This document shows positions 14,660 to 23,072 of a stretch of DNA of 64,000 nucleotides, one piece after another (positions within the stretch are counted from its first letter, which is position 1; every line of letters starts with the position of its first letter). Source of the stretch: Aestuariicoccus sp032586235. GTDB lineage: Bacteria > Pseudomonadota > Alphaproteobacteria > Rhodobacterales > Rhodobacteraceae. The translations under genes and the position numbers were made by a program. A model generated the notes under the pieces. It did no database searches. It saw only the letters and a list, made by a program, of their open reading frames with translations, and had not been told where the DNA came from. The stretch is from positions 1-64,000 of the forward strand of contig NZ_JAWHTD010000015.1 in assembly GCF_032586235.1 (NCBI RefSeq), written 5' to 3'.

Positions 14660-15828
14660 ATCGTCCCCTCAGGCCCGCTTTGCAGGCGCTTCAGAAGAAC
14701 CTGGCTGACCGTCATCATCCTGTTGAAAAACCCGCCGCTGTCGACCGCCTCGGCGGCGAAGAGCGGGACCCGGTGCGCGGGAAGACCATCGGGGCGGATG
14801 ATCAGCTCGGCCAGTTGCTGGCCCTCGGCGATGGGTGCCTTGATCGGCCCGGTATAGACCACCTCGGCCGCCAGAGGCTGGCCCGGCGTGATCGGCAGCA
14901 GCAGGTTGACGTCCTCCTTGGTGACCAGCCCGACGCTGTCGGCGGCGCCCATCCAGACCTCGGCATCGGCCACGCGGGTGCCTGCGCGGGTGACCTCGCG
15001 CTCGGCGAACTGGCGGAACGCCCAGTTGACGATGGCCTCGGCTTCTTCGGCCCGGGCGCGGGTGCTGTCGAGCCCGGTGATCGCGAAGATCACCCGACGA
15101 TCATCTTTCGTGGCCGACCCGACCAGCCCGTAGCCCGCCTCTTGCGTGTGCCCGGTCTTGAGCCCGTCGGCCCCGATCCCAAGCCCCAGAAGCGGGTTGC
15201 GGTTCGACACGTTCTGTGGGGCGCGCCCGTCGAATTCGAACCGGCGCTCCGCGAACATCGGATAGAAATCGGGGAAGTCCTCGATCAGCCGTCCGGCCAG
15301 CAGGGTCAGATCGCGCATCGACATGCGGTGGCCCGGCGCGGGCCAGCCGCTGGCATTGACGAAGGTCGAGCTGGTCAGCCCCATCTGCTGGGCGCGCTGG
15401 GTCATCATCCGGGCAAAGCCCGCTTCGGTGCCGTCGGGGCTGAGCGCCTCGGCAATCACTGCGCAGGCGTCGTTGCCCGACAGCACGACGATACCGCGCA
15501 GCAGATCCTCGACGCGCACCCGGTCGGTCGTGTCGAGAAACATGGTCGATCCGCCATAGCTCATGGCGTGGCTCGACACCGGCAGCCGCTCGTCCAGCTT
15601 CAGGCGCCCGTCGCGCACGGCCTCGAAAGCCATGTAAAGCGTCATGAGCTTGGACATGGACGCGGGCGGCAGCGGCTGGTCGGCCTCCTTGGCCAGCAGG
15701 ACCGTGCCCGTGGTCTGGTCGAGAACAAAGGCCGCCTTGGCGCGCGTGTCGAATGCGAGGGCCGCGCTGGACAGGGCGAGCAGCGCGACGAGCGCCGCCA
15801 GCGCCGGGCGTATCTGTTTGGCGATCAT
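14656..15828 (-). CDS. dacC: D-alanyl-D-alanine carboxypeptidase (PBP5/6 type)
   Basis: A 390-residue periplasmic penicillin-binding protein that trims the terminal D-Ala from peptidoglycan pentapeptides. A signal peptide (cleavage after SSAALA) is followed by the serine motif SMSK (about residue 58), the SGN motif in VVLSGNDACAV and the KTG motif in GLKTGHTQEAGYG. The C-terminal region (about 290-390) fits the PBP5 beta domain and membrane-binding helix. It lies between the SPOR lipoprotein gene and tmk. The symbol is by family; dacA/dacF are equally usable names. Confidence 0.92.
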   Translation of the reverse strand: MIAKQIRPALAALVALLALSSAALAFDTRAKAAFVLDQTTGTVLLAKEADQPLPPASMSKLMTLYMAFEAVRDGRLKLDERLPVSSHAMSYGGSTMFLDTTDRVRVEDLLRGIVVLSGNDACAVIAEALSPDGTEAGFARMMTQRAQQMGLTSSTFVNASGWPAPGHRMSMRDLTLLAGRLIEDFPDFYPMFAERRFEFDGRAPQNVSNRNPLLGLGIGADGLKTGHTQEAGYGLVGSATKDDRRVIFAITGLDSTRARAEEAEAIVNWAFRQFAEREVTRAGTRVADAEVWMGAADSVGLVTKEDVNLLLPITPGQPLAAEVVYTGPIKAPIAEGQQLAELIIRPDGLPAHRVPLFAAEAVDSGGFFNRMMTVSQVLLKRLQSGPEGTM

Positions 15829-15932
15829 GATGCGGCCTCCTGTGTCCTGCGCATTGGGGTTTATGCGTTTCTCATATCAACCGCGCGGCCCGGTCGCCAC
15901 CACTCACAATTGTGTGCACCGTACCGCGGGGA

Positions 15933-16835
15933 TCAGTTGGTGACGGCGTAGGCGTCGGTAAAGCCGGTGCCCTTGATCTTCTTCAGCAGGGTCGAAAGCT
16001 CCGACTTGCTCTGCGCCGGTCCGACAAGCACCCGCCAGAAGGTCTTGCCCGAGGAGCTTTGCTGTTTCACCGTCGGGACCATCCCGGCCTGCCGCATTGC
16101 CGTAGCGGTGTTGCGGGCGTTCTGTTCGACGCTGAAGATGCCGATCTGGATAAAGGGCTTTTCCAGCGCGCTCGCGGGGCGGGGCGGGGCCGCGGGGGCG
16201 GCCGCCGGTGTCGGGGCAGGTGCGGGTGCAGCGCTGGGCGTTGCCTCGGGCGCGTCGAGCGCCGCGGCCGCCGTCGCGGCCACCGGGTCGATCGGGCCTT
16301 CCGAGATATCCGACGGCGCGGGCAGCGCCGCGCTCTCGGCGGGTTCGACAGGGTCCGACGCGGGCTCTGGCGCGACCTCTTCGCGGCGCAGCGCCACGAC
16401 GTTCAGGTTGGCCGGAGCGCCGGCCAGCATTCCAAGCGCCGCGGCGGCATCCGAGGACACCTGGAACCGCGGCCCGGGCGCTTCGCGTTCGCGCCGGAAC
16501 AGCGCGCCGATGACGAACTGACCGTTCTGTTCGTTGCGGATGATGACCCGCTCGGGGTCCTTGACGTCGGGATGCGCCACCCAGACGCCGCCCAGCGAGG
16601 GCCGCCCGTCCCAGAGCCCCGCTTCGCTGGCCTGAAAGATCTCGGGCGCCTCGATGTCGCGTTCCACTGTGCCGCCCGCGCGGGTCACGGCGCCGTCTTC
16701 GGCGGGCGCCGCGTCGCGTGCCTGCAGAAACCCCGGCATCTGGCCCTCTTCGCAGGCGGCCAGCAGGCCGAGCCCCGCCAGAAGCGCCAGACCGCGCACC
16801 GCTTTTCCGCGCCGAGCCGTGATGCGTCCGATCAT
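15933..16835 (-). CDS. SPOR-domain lipoprotein
   Basis: A 300-residue lipoprotein. The lipobox LLAAC (residues about 24-28) follows a basic N-terminus, and a Pro/Ala-rich linker occupies about 150-215. A C-terminal SPOR domain (about 218-300, beginning PFIQIGIFSVEQNARNTA) would bind denuded peptidoglycan glycan strands at the septum. ATG 16835 has AAGGGA nine bases upstream; in-frame ATGs further upstream lack a ribosome binding site. Its place beside the carboxypeptidase gene fits a cell-wall role; RlpA-like activity is not evident. Confidence 0.85.
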   Translation of the reverse strand: MIGRITARRGKAVRGLALLAGLGLLAACEEGQMPGFLQARDAAPAEDGAVTRAGGTVERDIEAPEIFQASEAGLWDGRPSLGGVWVAHPDVKDPERVIIRNEQNGQFVIGALFRREREAPGPRFQVSSDAAAALGMLAGAPANLNVVALRREEVAPEPASDPVEPAESAALPAPSDISEGPIDPVAATAAAALDAPEATPSAAPAPAPTPAAAPAAPPRPASALEKPFIQIGIFSVEQNARNTATAMRQAGMVPTVKQQSSSGKTFWRVLVGPAQSKSELSTLLKKIKGTGFTDAYAVTN

Positions 16836-17053
16836 GTCATGTCCCTTGCCTGTCGTGCCCGCCATCGCGCGCCGTCCACTCTCTGGTTGCCGGTTGATCC
16901 GGTCTTCGATGCCCCGCCCGCGCCGGACCGGCGCAGCTTTGCGCAAAGGTTACCCGGATCGCCGTCACAAGAAAAGCCTGCGCTGCGGGATCGGCGAATT
17001 TTCCCGCGCCCCGGCTTTCAGAATCGCCCGCCGCGCGCTAGAGCCCGGCAGAC

Positions 17054-17143
17054 GGAGGTTTGGCAGAGTGGTCGAATGCGGCGGTCTTGAAAACCGTTGG
17101 GCGTGAGAGCGTCCCGTGGGTTCGAATCCCACAGCCTCCGCCA
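17054..17143 (+). tRNA. tRNA-Ser (anticodon TGA)
   Basis: A 90-base class II tRNA. The acceptor stem GGAGGTT pairs with AGCCTCC, the anticodon stem-loop GGTCTTGAAAACC has anticodon TGA, and there is a long variable arm. The T-loop is GGTTCGAATCC and CCA is encoded at 17141-17143. An integrase remnant begins 148 bases downstream, so its 3' end probably served as an attachment site. Confidence 0.97.
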
Positions 17144-17290
17144 CCTACACATTTTTTCCGATTTTACTGACCGGCCTAAGGCCACCTAAAGCTCTGATTT
17201 CTTAAGATTTCAACCTTGCCTCCGGATTCATTCGCTTTTGTTGTGTTTTGCCTGTACGCTTTCCTTGCGTGGTATGGATAGTGGTACAAC

Positions 17291-17493
17291 ATGGCCCTTA
17301 GCGGCAGACTTACAAAGAAGCTGGTCGAGAATCTGGGGCCGGGGCGGCACGGCGACGGGTCCGGCCTCTATCTCGTGGTAGACCCGTCCGGCGCGCGGCG
17401 CTGGATTGTGCGCGTTACCGTCAAAGGTCAGAAGAACCGCAAGGGCGCACCGCTGCGCACTGACTTCGGGCTGGGCGGTGCCGACATCGTTTC
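17291..17493 (+). pseudogene. Tyrosine integrase, N-terminal stub cut by an IS21 element
   Basis: The first 67 codons encode the DUF4102-type N-terminal domain of a P4-like tyrosine recombinase (LTKKLVENLGPGRHGDGSGL, then GARRWIVRVTV and LRTDFGLGGAD). Homology stops exactly at 17494, where the IS left end begins; the remaining 30 codons of the open frame are IS sequence. No catalytic domain (R-H-R-Y) is present and no continuation is seen beyond the IS right end. The stub sits just downstream of tRNA-Ser(TGA), the usual place for such integrases. It is about 70% identical to the second stub at 24226-24939, including the upstream string CCTTGCGTGGTATGGA. Confidence 0.85.
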
Positions 17494-17521
17494 TGTCAAC
17501 GGCGGCGTAAAAACCTGCCAC
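17494..17521 (+). repeat. IS21 terminal inverted repeat, left in the window
   Basis: TGTCAACGGCGGCGTAAAA followed by CCTGCCAC; pairs with the reverse complement of 19926-19953. It lies directly after codon 67 of the integrase stub. Confidence 0.75.
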
Positions 17522-17631
17522 CTGGGCGGAGCAAAAGTCGGCCAGTTTGGCGCGCGCGCCTTGGAGCTTGCGGCCCTCAATTAGCAAGCACGGTCCAAGG
17601 CGCATTGGCCGTCAGGCCAATTCCTTGAGGC

Positions 17632-18396
17632 TCAGTTTCTGGAGTTGGCGAGGCGGGCGCGGCTCTGGTTGAGGCGGTAGCTTTCGCCGTTCATTTCCAG
17701 GATGTTGACGTGGTGGGTTAGCCTGTCCAGCAGGGCGCCGGTCAGGCGTTCGGTGCCGAGGGTCTCGGTCCATTCTTCGAAGGGCAGGTTCGATGTGATG
17801 AGCGTGGAACCGCGCTCGTAGCGCTGCGAGATCAGCTCGAAGAGTAGCTCGGCACCGGTCTTACTGAGAGGCACGAAGCCCAGCTCATCGATGATCAGCA
17901 GCTTGACCTTGGCCAGTTGCCGCTGGAGCCGCATGAGGCGTTTCTCGTCGCGGGCCTCCATCAGTTCGTGAACCAGCGAAGCGGCTGTCACGAAGGCGAC
18001 CGGCAATCCCTTTTGGCAGGCGGCCAGCCCCAGCCCGAGGGCGACATGGGTCTTGCCGGTGCCGGACGGCCCAAGCGCGATCACGTTCTCCTTGCGCTCG
18101 ATCCATTCGCAGCGCGCCAGCTCCAGCACCATCATCTTGTTCAGTGACGGGATCGCCTTGAAGTCGAAGCTATCGAGGCTTTTTACGGCCGGGAACTTCG
18201 CCGCCTTGATCCGGCGCTCAACCATGCGTCGTTCCCGGTCGATCAGTTCCAACTCGGTCAGCCGGGCCAGGTAGCGCACATGGTCCACGCCCTCTGCGGC
18301 GCAGATGCGGGCCTGCTTGTCATGCTCGCGCAGGAAGGTGGGCAGGCGCAGGGTCTTGAGATGATGGGCGAGCAGCAGTTCGGGGGTGTCCGTCAT
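17632..18396 (-). CDS. istB: IS21 helper ATPase IstB
   Basis: A 254-residue AAA+ ATPase of the DnaC/IstB family that assists the IstA transposase in target selection. The Walker A motif is LGPSGTGKTHVALGLG (about residues 108-123) and Walker B is LLIIDELGFVPL (about 170-181). Its ATG overlaps the istA stop (ATGA), the standard IS21 coupling. The reading frame is intact, so the element could be functional apart from its flanks. Confidence 0.93.
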   Translation of the reverse strand: MTDTPELLLAHHLKTLRLPTFLREHDKQARICAAEGVDHVRYLARLTELELIDRERRMVERRIKAAKFPAVKSLDSFDFKAIPSLNKMMVLELARCEWIERKENVIALGPSGTGKTHVALGLGLAACQKGLPVAFVTAASLVHELMEARDEKRLMRLQRQLAKVKLLIIDELGFVPLSKTGAELLFELISQRYERGSTLITSNLPFEEWTETLGTERLTGALLDRLTHHVNILEMNGESYRLNQSRARLANSRN

Positions 18397-19898
18397 GCCT
18401 CACCGCCGGCCAGCAGGCTCATGTAGGACGCGGCGGAGGTCGTCGCGATATTGGTTCTGGGCAGAAACGGATAGAGGTTCAGATCCAGTCGGGGCGGTCG
18501 GCGTTCCACACGGCATAGCAACAGGTGCTTTATGGCGTCGAAGCTGACGGTCCGCATCTGCAATGCGTCTTTGACTGCGAGGTGCAGCATCTCCATCTCG
18601 AAGCGCTCCAGAAGCCGTAGAACCTGCACGTACTCTCGTTTGCCAGCCTTACCCTGCCGGGCTTCCAACAAACGCTGCAACGTGGAGAATGCCTCAGGCA
18701 GTTCCCACCCCTGCAAGGGCGCTGCCTGATCGAAGGACATGATCTTGCGCTCGATCAGCGGCAGGTAATGAACCGGATCGAACATCATGTCGCCCGTGTC
18801 ATAAGAGCGGGGATGGTCCGCGATGACCTCGGCTGCGCATCCGATGACGACGCGGTCAACGAAGCCCTTGATCCAGACCTCGCGGTGACCGTAAGCCACG
18901 GGCACCGAGTAATCGTTGCCACGGTAGCGCACTTGGGACGTGGACGTGACCTGGCCGCTACGCAGATCGCAGGCCTCAAAGGGTGCGGCGGGTAATTCCC
19001 TCATCGCGGCCAGATCGGCCACCAGCCGGTCGCCAATGCTGATCTTGTGCCCGCGCAGGATATCGGCCTGCCGTTTGCGGCATTGTTCTTCCAGGTAATC
19101 GTTGAACGCATCCCAATCCGCAAAACGCGGCATCGGCACCATGAAGTTGCGACGCGAATAGCCGACCAAGCCCTCGACCTTGCCTTTGTCATTCCCCTTA
19201 CCAGGGCGGCCGTAGCGGTCGCCGATCACATAATACGAAAGCATCGCACTGAACCGCTGTGTTCGATTGCGGGTGCCGTCCGGCATGATCTTGGCCACAA
19301 GGCAGCGGTCATTGTCGTAAAGGATGGAGCGCGGCACTGCGCCGAAGAAGGCAAAGGCATGCACATGTCCATCCAGCCAGGCTTCGGTGTTGGCCGCAGG
19401 ATACGCTCGGATGTAGCACGCATCACTGTGCGGCAGATCAAACGCAAAGAAGTACGCCTTCTGCTCGATCCCGCCGATGACAACCAACGCTTCGCCAAAA
19501 TCCGCCTGGCCATGCCCCGGCGGATGGCTCAAGGGGACAAACATCTCCCGCGAGCCACGCTTGGCTCCACGCACATAGTCTTTGACAATCGTGTAGCCGC
19601 CAGAAAATCCACACTCATCCCGCAGACGCTCAAATATCCGTTTCGCCGTGTGCCGTTGCTTGCGCGGACGGTTCTTGTCTTCAAAAAGCCAGCCATCAAT
19701 GATGGCAACAAACGGATCAAGCTTGGGGCGCCTGATCGGCACTGTCCGCCGATACCCAGGCGGCTCCGAATAGCCCAACATTTTTGCGACACTATCTCGG
19801 CTGATCCCAAAATCCCGAGCAATCTGACGCCCGCTCATCCCTTCCTCGAAGTGAGCGTGACGAACCTTCAAATACAAATCCACGGTGAATATCCCCAA
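18393..19898 (-). CDS. istA: IS21 transposase IstA
   Basis: A 501-residue transposase. An N-terminal helix-turn-helix (GMSGRQIARDFGISRDSVAK, about 19-38) is followed by a DDE integrase core (about 110-300). Visible core segments are GQADFGEALV, SILYDNDRCLV and NDKGKVEGLVGYSRRNF, and the C-terminus is of the Mu B-like type. The length is normal for IS21. The start lies 55 bases inside the right-hand terminal repeat. The frame is intact. Confidence 0.93.
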   Translation of the reverse strand: MGIFTVDLYLKVRHAHFEEGMSGRQIARDFGISRDSVAKMLGYSEPPGYRRTVPIRRPKLDPFVAIIDGWLFEDKNRPRKQRHTAKRIFERLRDECGFSGGYTIVKDYVRGAKRGSREMFVPLSHPPGHGQADFGEALVVIGGIEQKAYFFAFDLPHSDACYIRAYPAANTEAWLDGHVHAFAFFGAVPRSILYDNDRCLVAKIMPDGTRNRTQRFSAMLSYYVIGDRYGRPGKGNDKGKVEGLVGYSRRNFMVPMPRFADWDAFNDYLEEQCRKRQADILRGHKISIGDRLVADLAAMRELPAAPFEACDLRSGQVTSTSQVRYRGNDYSVPVAYGHREVWIKGFVDRVVIGCAAEVIADHPRSYDTGDMMFDPVHYLPLIERKIMSFDQAAPLQGWELPEAFSTLQRLLEARQGKAGKREYVQVLRLLERFEMEMLHLAVKDALQMRTVSFDAIKHLLLCRVERRPPRLDLNLYPFLPRTNIATTSAASYMSLLAGGEA

Positions 19899-19925
19899 GC
19901 CCTCCCGAAAATCGAAAGGACAAAA

Positions 19926-19953
19926 GTGGCCGACTTTTACGCCGCCCGCGACA
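19926..19953 (-). repeat. IS21 terminal inverted repeat, right in the window
   Basis: Read on the minus strand from 19953: TGTCGCGGGCGGCGTAAAA then GTCGGCCAC. It matches the left repeat at 17494-17521 in about 22 of 28 positions. Confidence 0.75.
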
Positions 19954-19995
19954 GCGCAATGCCGCCGCTACCGTGGCCGAGTATTGCTCCGCCGT

Positions 19996-20670
19996 TCAGA
20001 AGCCACTCCTCAAACTCTGTTGAACCTGCCAAAAGAACCAAATTTCTCTTGGTAACGCCTCGTATAAAAGCCCAAAGGCATCAATAACTTCCTCTTTGCA
20101 TGAAGAGCCGTAAGCCATTGTTTTGCAAAAAACCCCTGGGGATAACTCAGGGAGTTTCACAAGTTCTCTCAGGGGCTTATTTGACGGCTTCCTTCCAAAA
20201 ATAGACGTTCTCATTTGTCTGGCCGCCATGTTTCGCCAGCTGATATACTCAATTTCAAATATACTCTCTAATATTTTTAAAAAGGCTTGCGTGTCAACCT
20301 CCGAAATCCAATCTGCAAATCTCTGCGCGCCTCCAAAATCCCGCTTATAGTTAAAATGACCATATTCATCGAGAATGTGAAAGCTAATGCCATTAAAATG
20401 CTCTTTTGCTAAAGATTTAAAATCCTTTGAATTCAATTTCTTTGCGGCAAGAAACTGAGCCTTCAATCCAATTCCAATTACACCGCTCGGTATATGTGTG
20501 CCCTGCCATCCTTTTGACAAATAGTAATCAAGAACTGCAATCTCAACGACCTGAGGCTTCGCGCTTTCACCAGAAGACCACATTCGGGGAAGAGCGGAAC
20601 CATCTTCTGCTTTTTTCCCGACGTGCTCATGTAGTGGGATATAAGTTGTTGGCCAATCAAGGTGCCCCAT
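19996..20670 (-). CDS. Unrecognised AT-rich island protein
   Basis: A 224-residue soluble protein of no family I can name. Its codon use is far more AT-rich than the surrounding genes (many AAA, TTT and ATT codons), marking it as transferred DNA. Features are a possible globular N-terminal half (VVEIAVLDYYLSKGWQGTHI, then FHILDEYGHFNYKRDFGG), no signal peptide, no membrane span and a tryptophan-rich C-terminus (EIWFFWQV). ATG 20670 has GAGG seven bases upstream. The stop lies only 43 bases from the IS21 end, so the natural C-terminus may have been lost. A defence or nuclease function would fit an island but I see no catalytic motif. Confidence 0.55.
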   Translation of the reverse strand: MGHLDWPTTYIPLHEHVGKKAEDGSALPRMWSSGESAKPQVVEIAVLDYYLSKGWQGTHIPSGVIGIGLKAQFLAAKKLNSKDFKSLAKEHFNGISFHILDEYGHFNYKRDFGGAQRFADWISEVDTQAFLKILESIFEIEYISWRNMAARQMRTSIFGRKPSNKPLRELVKLPELSPGVFCKTMAYGSSCKEEVIDAFGLLYEALPREIWFFWQVQQSLRSGF

Positions 20671-20837
20671 ATAAAACCTCTAAATCTTCAAATCATGTTA
20701 GCGGTGAGAGCCTGTACTTTAAGCAATCAAGTGAGATGAGGGTATCGCCCTTGAATCCTCAGTTGCAAGTTTTTTTATTTTGAATTTTTTATCTCGAGAG
20801 CACAGGTAGATACAGCGGCCAGAAAAACCTGTACGCC

Positions 20838-20873
20838 AAAAAACAGAGGGTCCCACGCGCTAACGCAGGACCC
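20838..20873 (-). terminator. Rho-independent terminator of the serine recombinase gene
   Basis: On the minus strand GGGTCC...GGACCC forms a stem (plus 20848-20853 / 20868-20873) with an inner GCG/CGC pairing around a TTAG loop. After a short spacer comes a run of six T (plus-strand A at 20838-20843). It lies 10 bases after the recombinase stop. Confidence 0.75.
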
Positions 20874-20882
20874 CCAACATTG

Positions 20883-21542
20883 TCAGCCGCGCTTCTTGCG
20901 GACTTGTTTTGTGCTCCATCTGTCAAGTTTGGCCTGCGCTTCTGCTGGATCACGTTTGATGCGAGACACCAAGTTCACGTTCAGGTTCAGATCACGTGCA
21001 ATCTGCGAGACACCAGTGCCGACAGATAGTTGCTCAATGACCTGATTGAGCTGCTCCTGTGAATAGCTAGGTTTGCGCCCGAGATACTTTTGAGGAGCAG
21101 TGGCCTTTGCATGGGCAATACCGGCGTCCCTCGCCTGTGCCGTTGCTTCTGCCTGTGCTTCACCAAGAGCAGCCATGAAGGACAGAAGAGCATCACGTAT
21201 AGCCTTGTGCATTGGATCACGTGGTTTCGCGTCAAAGGTCATGCCGTTGATAACAGTCCGGATGGTCACACCCATCTGCATGAACTCTTGGATCACGTCC
21301 TTTACATCATCATAGTTACGCCCAAGACGATCAATCCAGCGCACTACCAGTGTGTCACCCTCTCTGAGTTTATCGAACAGGCGTTTGCCCTGGGGACGTT
21401 CCTTAAGTCTTGTGCTGACACCTGACACGCCTTCATCTGCAATCGTGCAATCAATCTCAAAGCCTGCTGCCTCTGCCTGCTTCACTTGGTGTGCGACGGT
21501 CTGATCTGCTGTCGAGACTCGGGCATAGAACACAGTAGTCAT
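20883..21542 (-). CDS. Serine recombinase (resolvase/invertase family)
   Basis: A 219-residue recombinase. The catalytic domain (about 1-140) has the nucleophile serine in FYARVSTADQTV (Ser10), the arginines of VVRWIDRLGRNYDDV and the long E-helix. A C-terminal helix-turn-helix (SQEQLNQVIEQLSVGTGVSQ to NLVSRIKRD) has the Hin/Gin/Tn3 layout. It is intact and has its own terminator and an AT-rich upstream repeat region. It could be a resolvase left by a Tn3-like transposon or an invertase; no partner transposase or invertible segment is visible. Confidence 0.9.
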   Translation of the reverse strand: MTTVFYARVSTADQTVAHQVKQAEAAGFEIDCTIADEGVSGVSTRLKERPQGKRLFDKLREGDTLVVRWIDRLGRNYDDVKDVIQEFMQMGVTIRTVINGMTFDAKPRDPMHKAIRDALLSFMAALGEAQAEATAQARDAGIAHAKATAPQKYLGRKPSYSQEQLNQVIEQLSVGTGVSQIARDLNLNVNLVSRIKRDPAEAQAKLDRWSTKQVRKKRG

Positions 21543-21808
21543 AGAGGCGAATCCTTATCATATGGGTCATTATCATAGATATCATGTCATATACCCTGAT
21601 TCAACCCTTGTGACACAGGAATCCAGCCCTATTTCAGTGTGTCGTTAGGGAATACTCTTGTGACATGACTTGGAATGAACAGAGAAGATTAGCCTGCACC
21701 CACCTGATGAAAGCTCATCCCCACGGCGGAAATTGAGGCGATTTGCGTCAAGCCATCCTTAACAGACGGTAGGGCTGCCTGTGAGTTGCCATTACTGGGT
21801 AGGGTTTG
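21543..21808. other. Upstream region of the serine recombinase; no gene seen
   Basis: This 266-base stretch holds the recombinase promoter. Bases 21555-21599 contain clustered near-repeats of TATCATA/ATATCATG/TCATATA, which could be recombinase-binding sub-sites or an operator. I see no reading frame with coding character between here and the broken UPF0149 gene. Confidence 0.4.
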
Positions 21809-22336
21809 TTAGTGCTCAGCCCAAAACTGACGGATTCCAACAACAGCAGAGGGAATGTCCTGAGCGGCTTGATCAAGGCTCTCGGCAATCTTCTCCTGGG
21901 AAATCCCAAGCTCAGAGGCACCGTTTTCATCCAGTAAGTGGTAGAGGATTGGGGTCATTAGAAACCCATGTGTGCCACTCTCGGTGAGCCTCAGCCATTC
22001 CTTGGGTCGTAGGGCGACTGCATCCATGAACCCCTCACATCAATCCATTGCGATCACATGGCCTTCCTTGGCCTCCCAGAAGATAGGTTCGACCTCAGGT
22101 GTCTCGCTACAAAGCCCTTCAACGATATTGACGTAGAGCACCGTGATCATCCGCAGCACCCAAGAGGGCACATCTCTGGGGTCACCTCCAAGGGCAACTG
22201 GAACCCATTCCTCAGCAGCGATCAGCACTGGAGAACAGGCGATCCCGTGCATGAACCCATCAAGGTCCGATAACATCATGCAGTTCTCGGGCCTGTCATC
22301 TGAGGACAGGTAATTGTCCAGGTCTTCAAGGTTCAT
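21809..22336 (-). pseudogene. UPF0149 (YecA/YgfB-like) gene with an in-frame stop
   Basis: Two open segments (22336-22043 and 22039-21809) lie in the same frame and are separated only by TGA at 22042-22040. Reading through, the join is GHVIAMD-stop-CEGFMDAVALRP. A tryptophan (TGG) is expected at this place in UPF0149 proteins (PIFWE...DWxxGF). The first part has the family signature CMMLSDLDGFMHGIACSP. The total of about 175 codons is a normal family length. A single G-to-A change explains the break, so this is a recent pseudogene unless the stop is read through. A start upstream of 22336 is possible. Confidence 0.8.
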
Positions 22337-22475
22337 TGAGGCGGCAATCCCGTCTGCTGTGCTGCACAATGCCAGGATGACAGATTGCTCCGAAAATGAC
22401 CAACTCACCGCAGTTGGGTTCTCTAGATACGACCTATGACGGCTAGAGCACCAGTAGCTGCTTCCACCGACACCA

Positions 22476-22514
22476 GACATTCGCCAAAATTAAGGCTACG
22501 ACCGGAGCGCGGAC
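22476..22514 (+). repeat. 39-base direct repeat, copy A
   Basis: Begins GACATTCGCCAAAATTAAGG and ends ACGACCGGAGCGCGGAC. It matches 23034-23072 at 33 of 39 positions; the DUF1330 gene lies between the two copies. Confidence 0.7.
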
Positions 22515-22531
22515 GGAGAGGTCATTCTGGA

Positions 22532-22837
22532 TTATGGAGAAACCGGGCTCGTCTCCAAGGCTACCAAAGTGCTGGTCGCTGATCGTAAGCGGATTTTGCG
22601 CGCCGGGGCATACTCGGGACTGTCATACCAAGCCTTGAGCGCCGCCATGTCCGGAAACTCGACGATCACCAAGCGATCAGGAATCCAAGTGGAGCTTGTT
22701 TCCAACACTTCGAGTGCTGCGCCTCGGGCGAGGAAACGTCCTCCGAACTTTTCCAAGGTTGCAACAACCGCGCGCTTATAATCTTCGAACAGTTCCGGTT
22801 CGGTGATCGTCTCATTGACGATAAGTAGTGCTGGCAT
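22532..22837 (-). CDS. DUF1330 family protein
   Basis: A 101-residue protein of the DUF1330 dimeric alpha-beta barrel type. Family features are LFEDYKRAVVATLEKFGGRF near the N-terminus and LVIVEFPDMAALKAWYDSPE in the middle. The fold is shared with small ligand-binding or ring-cleavage monooxygenase-like proteins, but no activity is established for the family. ATG 22837 is preceded by AGAGAGC, a modest ribosome binding site. It stands alone, flanked by 39-base direct repeats that suggest movement as a cassette. Confidence 0.82.
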   Translation of the reverse strand: MPALLIVNETITEPELFEDYKRAVVATLEKFGGRFLARGAALEVLETSSTWIPDRLVIVEFPDMAALKAWYDSPEYAPARKIRLRSATSTLVALETSPVSP

Positions 22838-22916
22838 AAAAAATGCTCTCTAACTCCCTGATTGGGTAGACAGTAGCCGCCACATTGCCGAATGAACAAA
22901 TCAAAACGTCCACTCC

Positions 22917-22957
22917 GGGCTCTTCTGAGACATCTGAGCATTTCCTTCAGATGACCG
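22917..22957 (+). repeat. 41-base direct repeat, copy C
   Basis: Begins GGGCTCTTCTGAGACATCTG and ends TCAGATGACCG. It matches 24006-24046 at 34 of 41 positions, with one mismatch in the first 24. The two copies flank the response regulator gene. Confidence 0.7.
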
Positions 22958-23033
22958 TTGAGTACCGTCGAGCGGTCGTTCGGTCACCGACAGCCTAACT
23001 TTCAGCTCTCAATGCCCGCTTCGACCAAGAACG

Positions 23034-23072
23034 GACATTCGCGAAAATCGGGGCTACGACTGGAACGCGGAC
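23034..23072 (+). repeat. 39-base direct repeat, copy B
   Basis: Begins GACATTCGCGAAAATCGGGG; partner of 22476-22514. Confidence 0.7.

Larger units (their letters stand above)
17494..19953 (-). mobile_element. IS21-family insertion sequence (2460 bp)
   Basis: The element carries istA and istB on the minus strand and has imperfect terminal inverted repeats starting TGTC at both ends. About 22 of the first 28 bases match, with GGCGGCGTAAAA in common. The secondary repeat AAAAGTCGGCCA occurs near both ends, as typical of IS21 multiple terminal repeats. The size fits the family. No target duplication is seen (CGTTTC before, GCGCAA after), suggesting a deletion or recombination at one end after insertion. 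Confidence 0.85.

Noticed and set aside
17487..19960. A target-site duplication for the IS21 element
   Set aside because: I compared the flanking 4-8 bases at both ends; they do not match.
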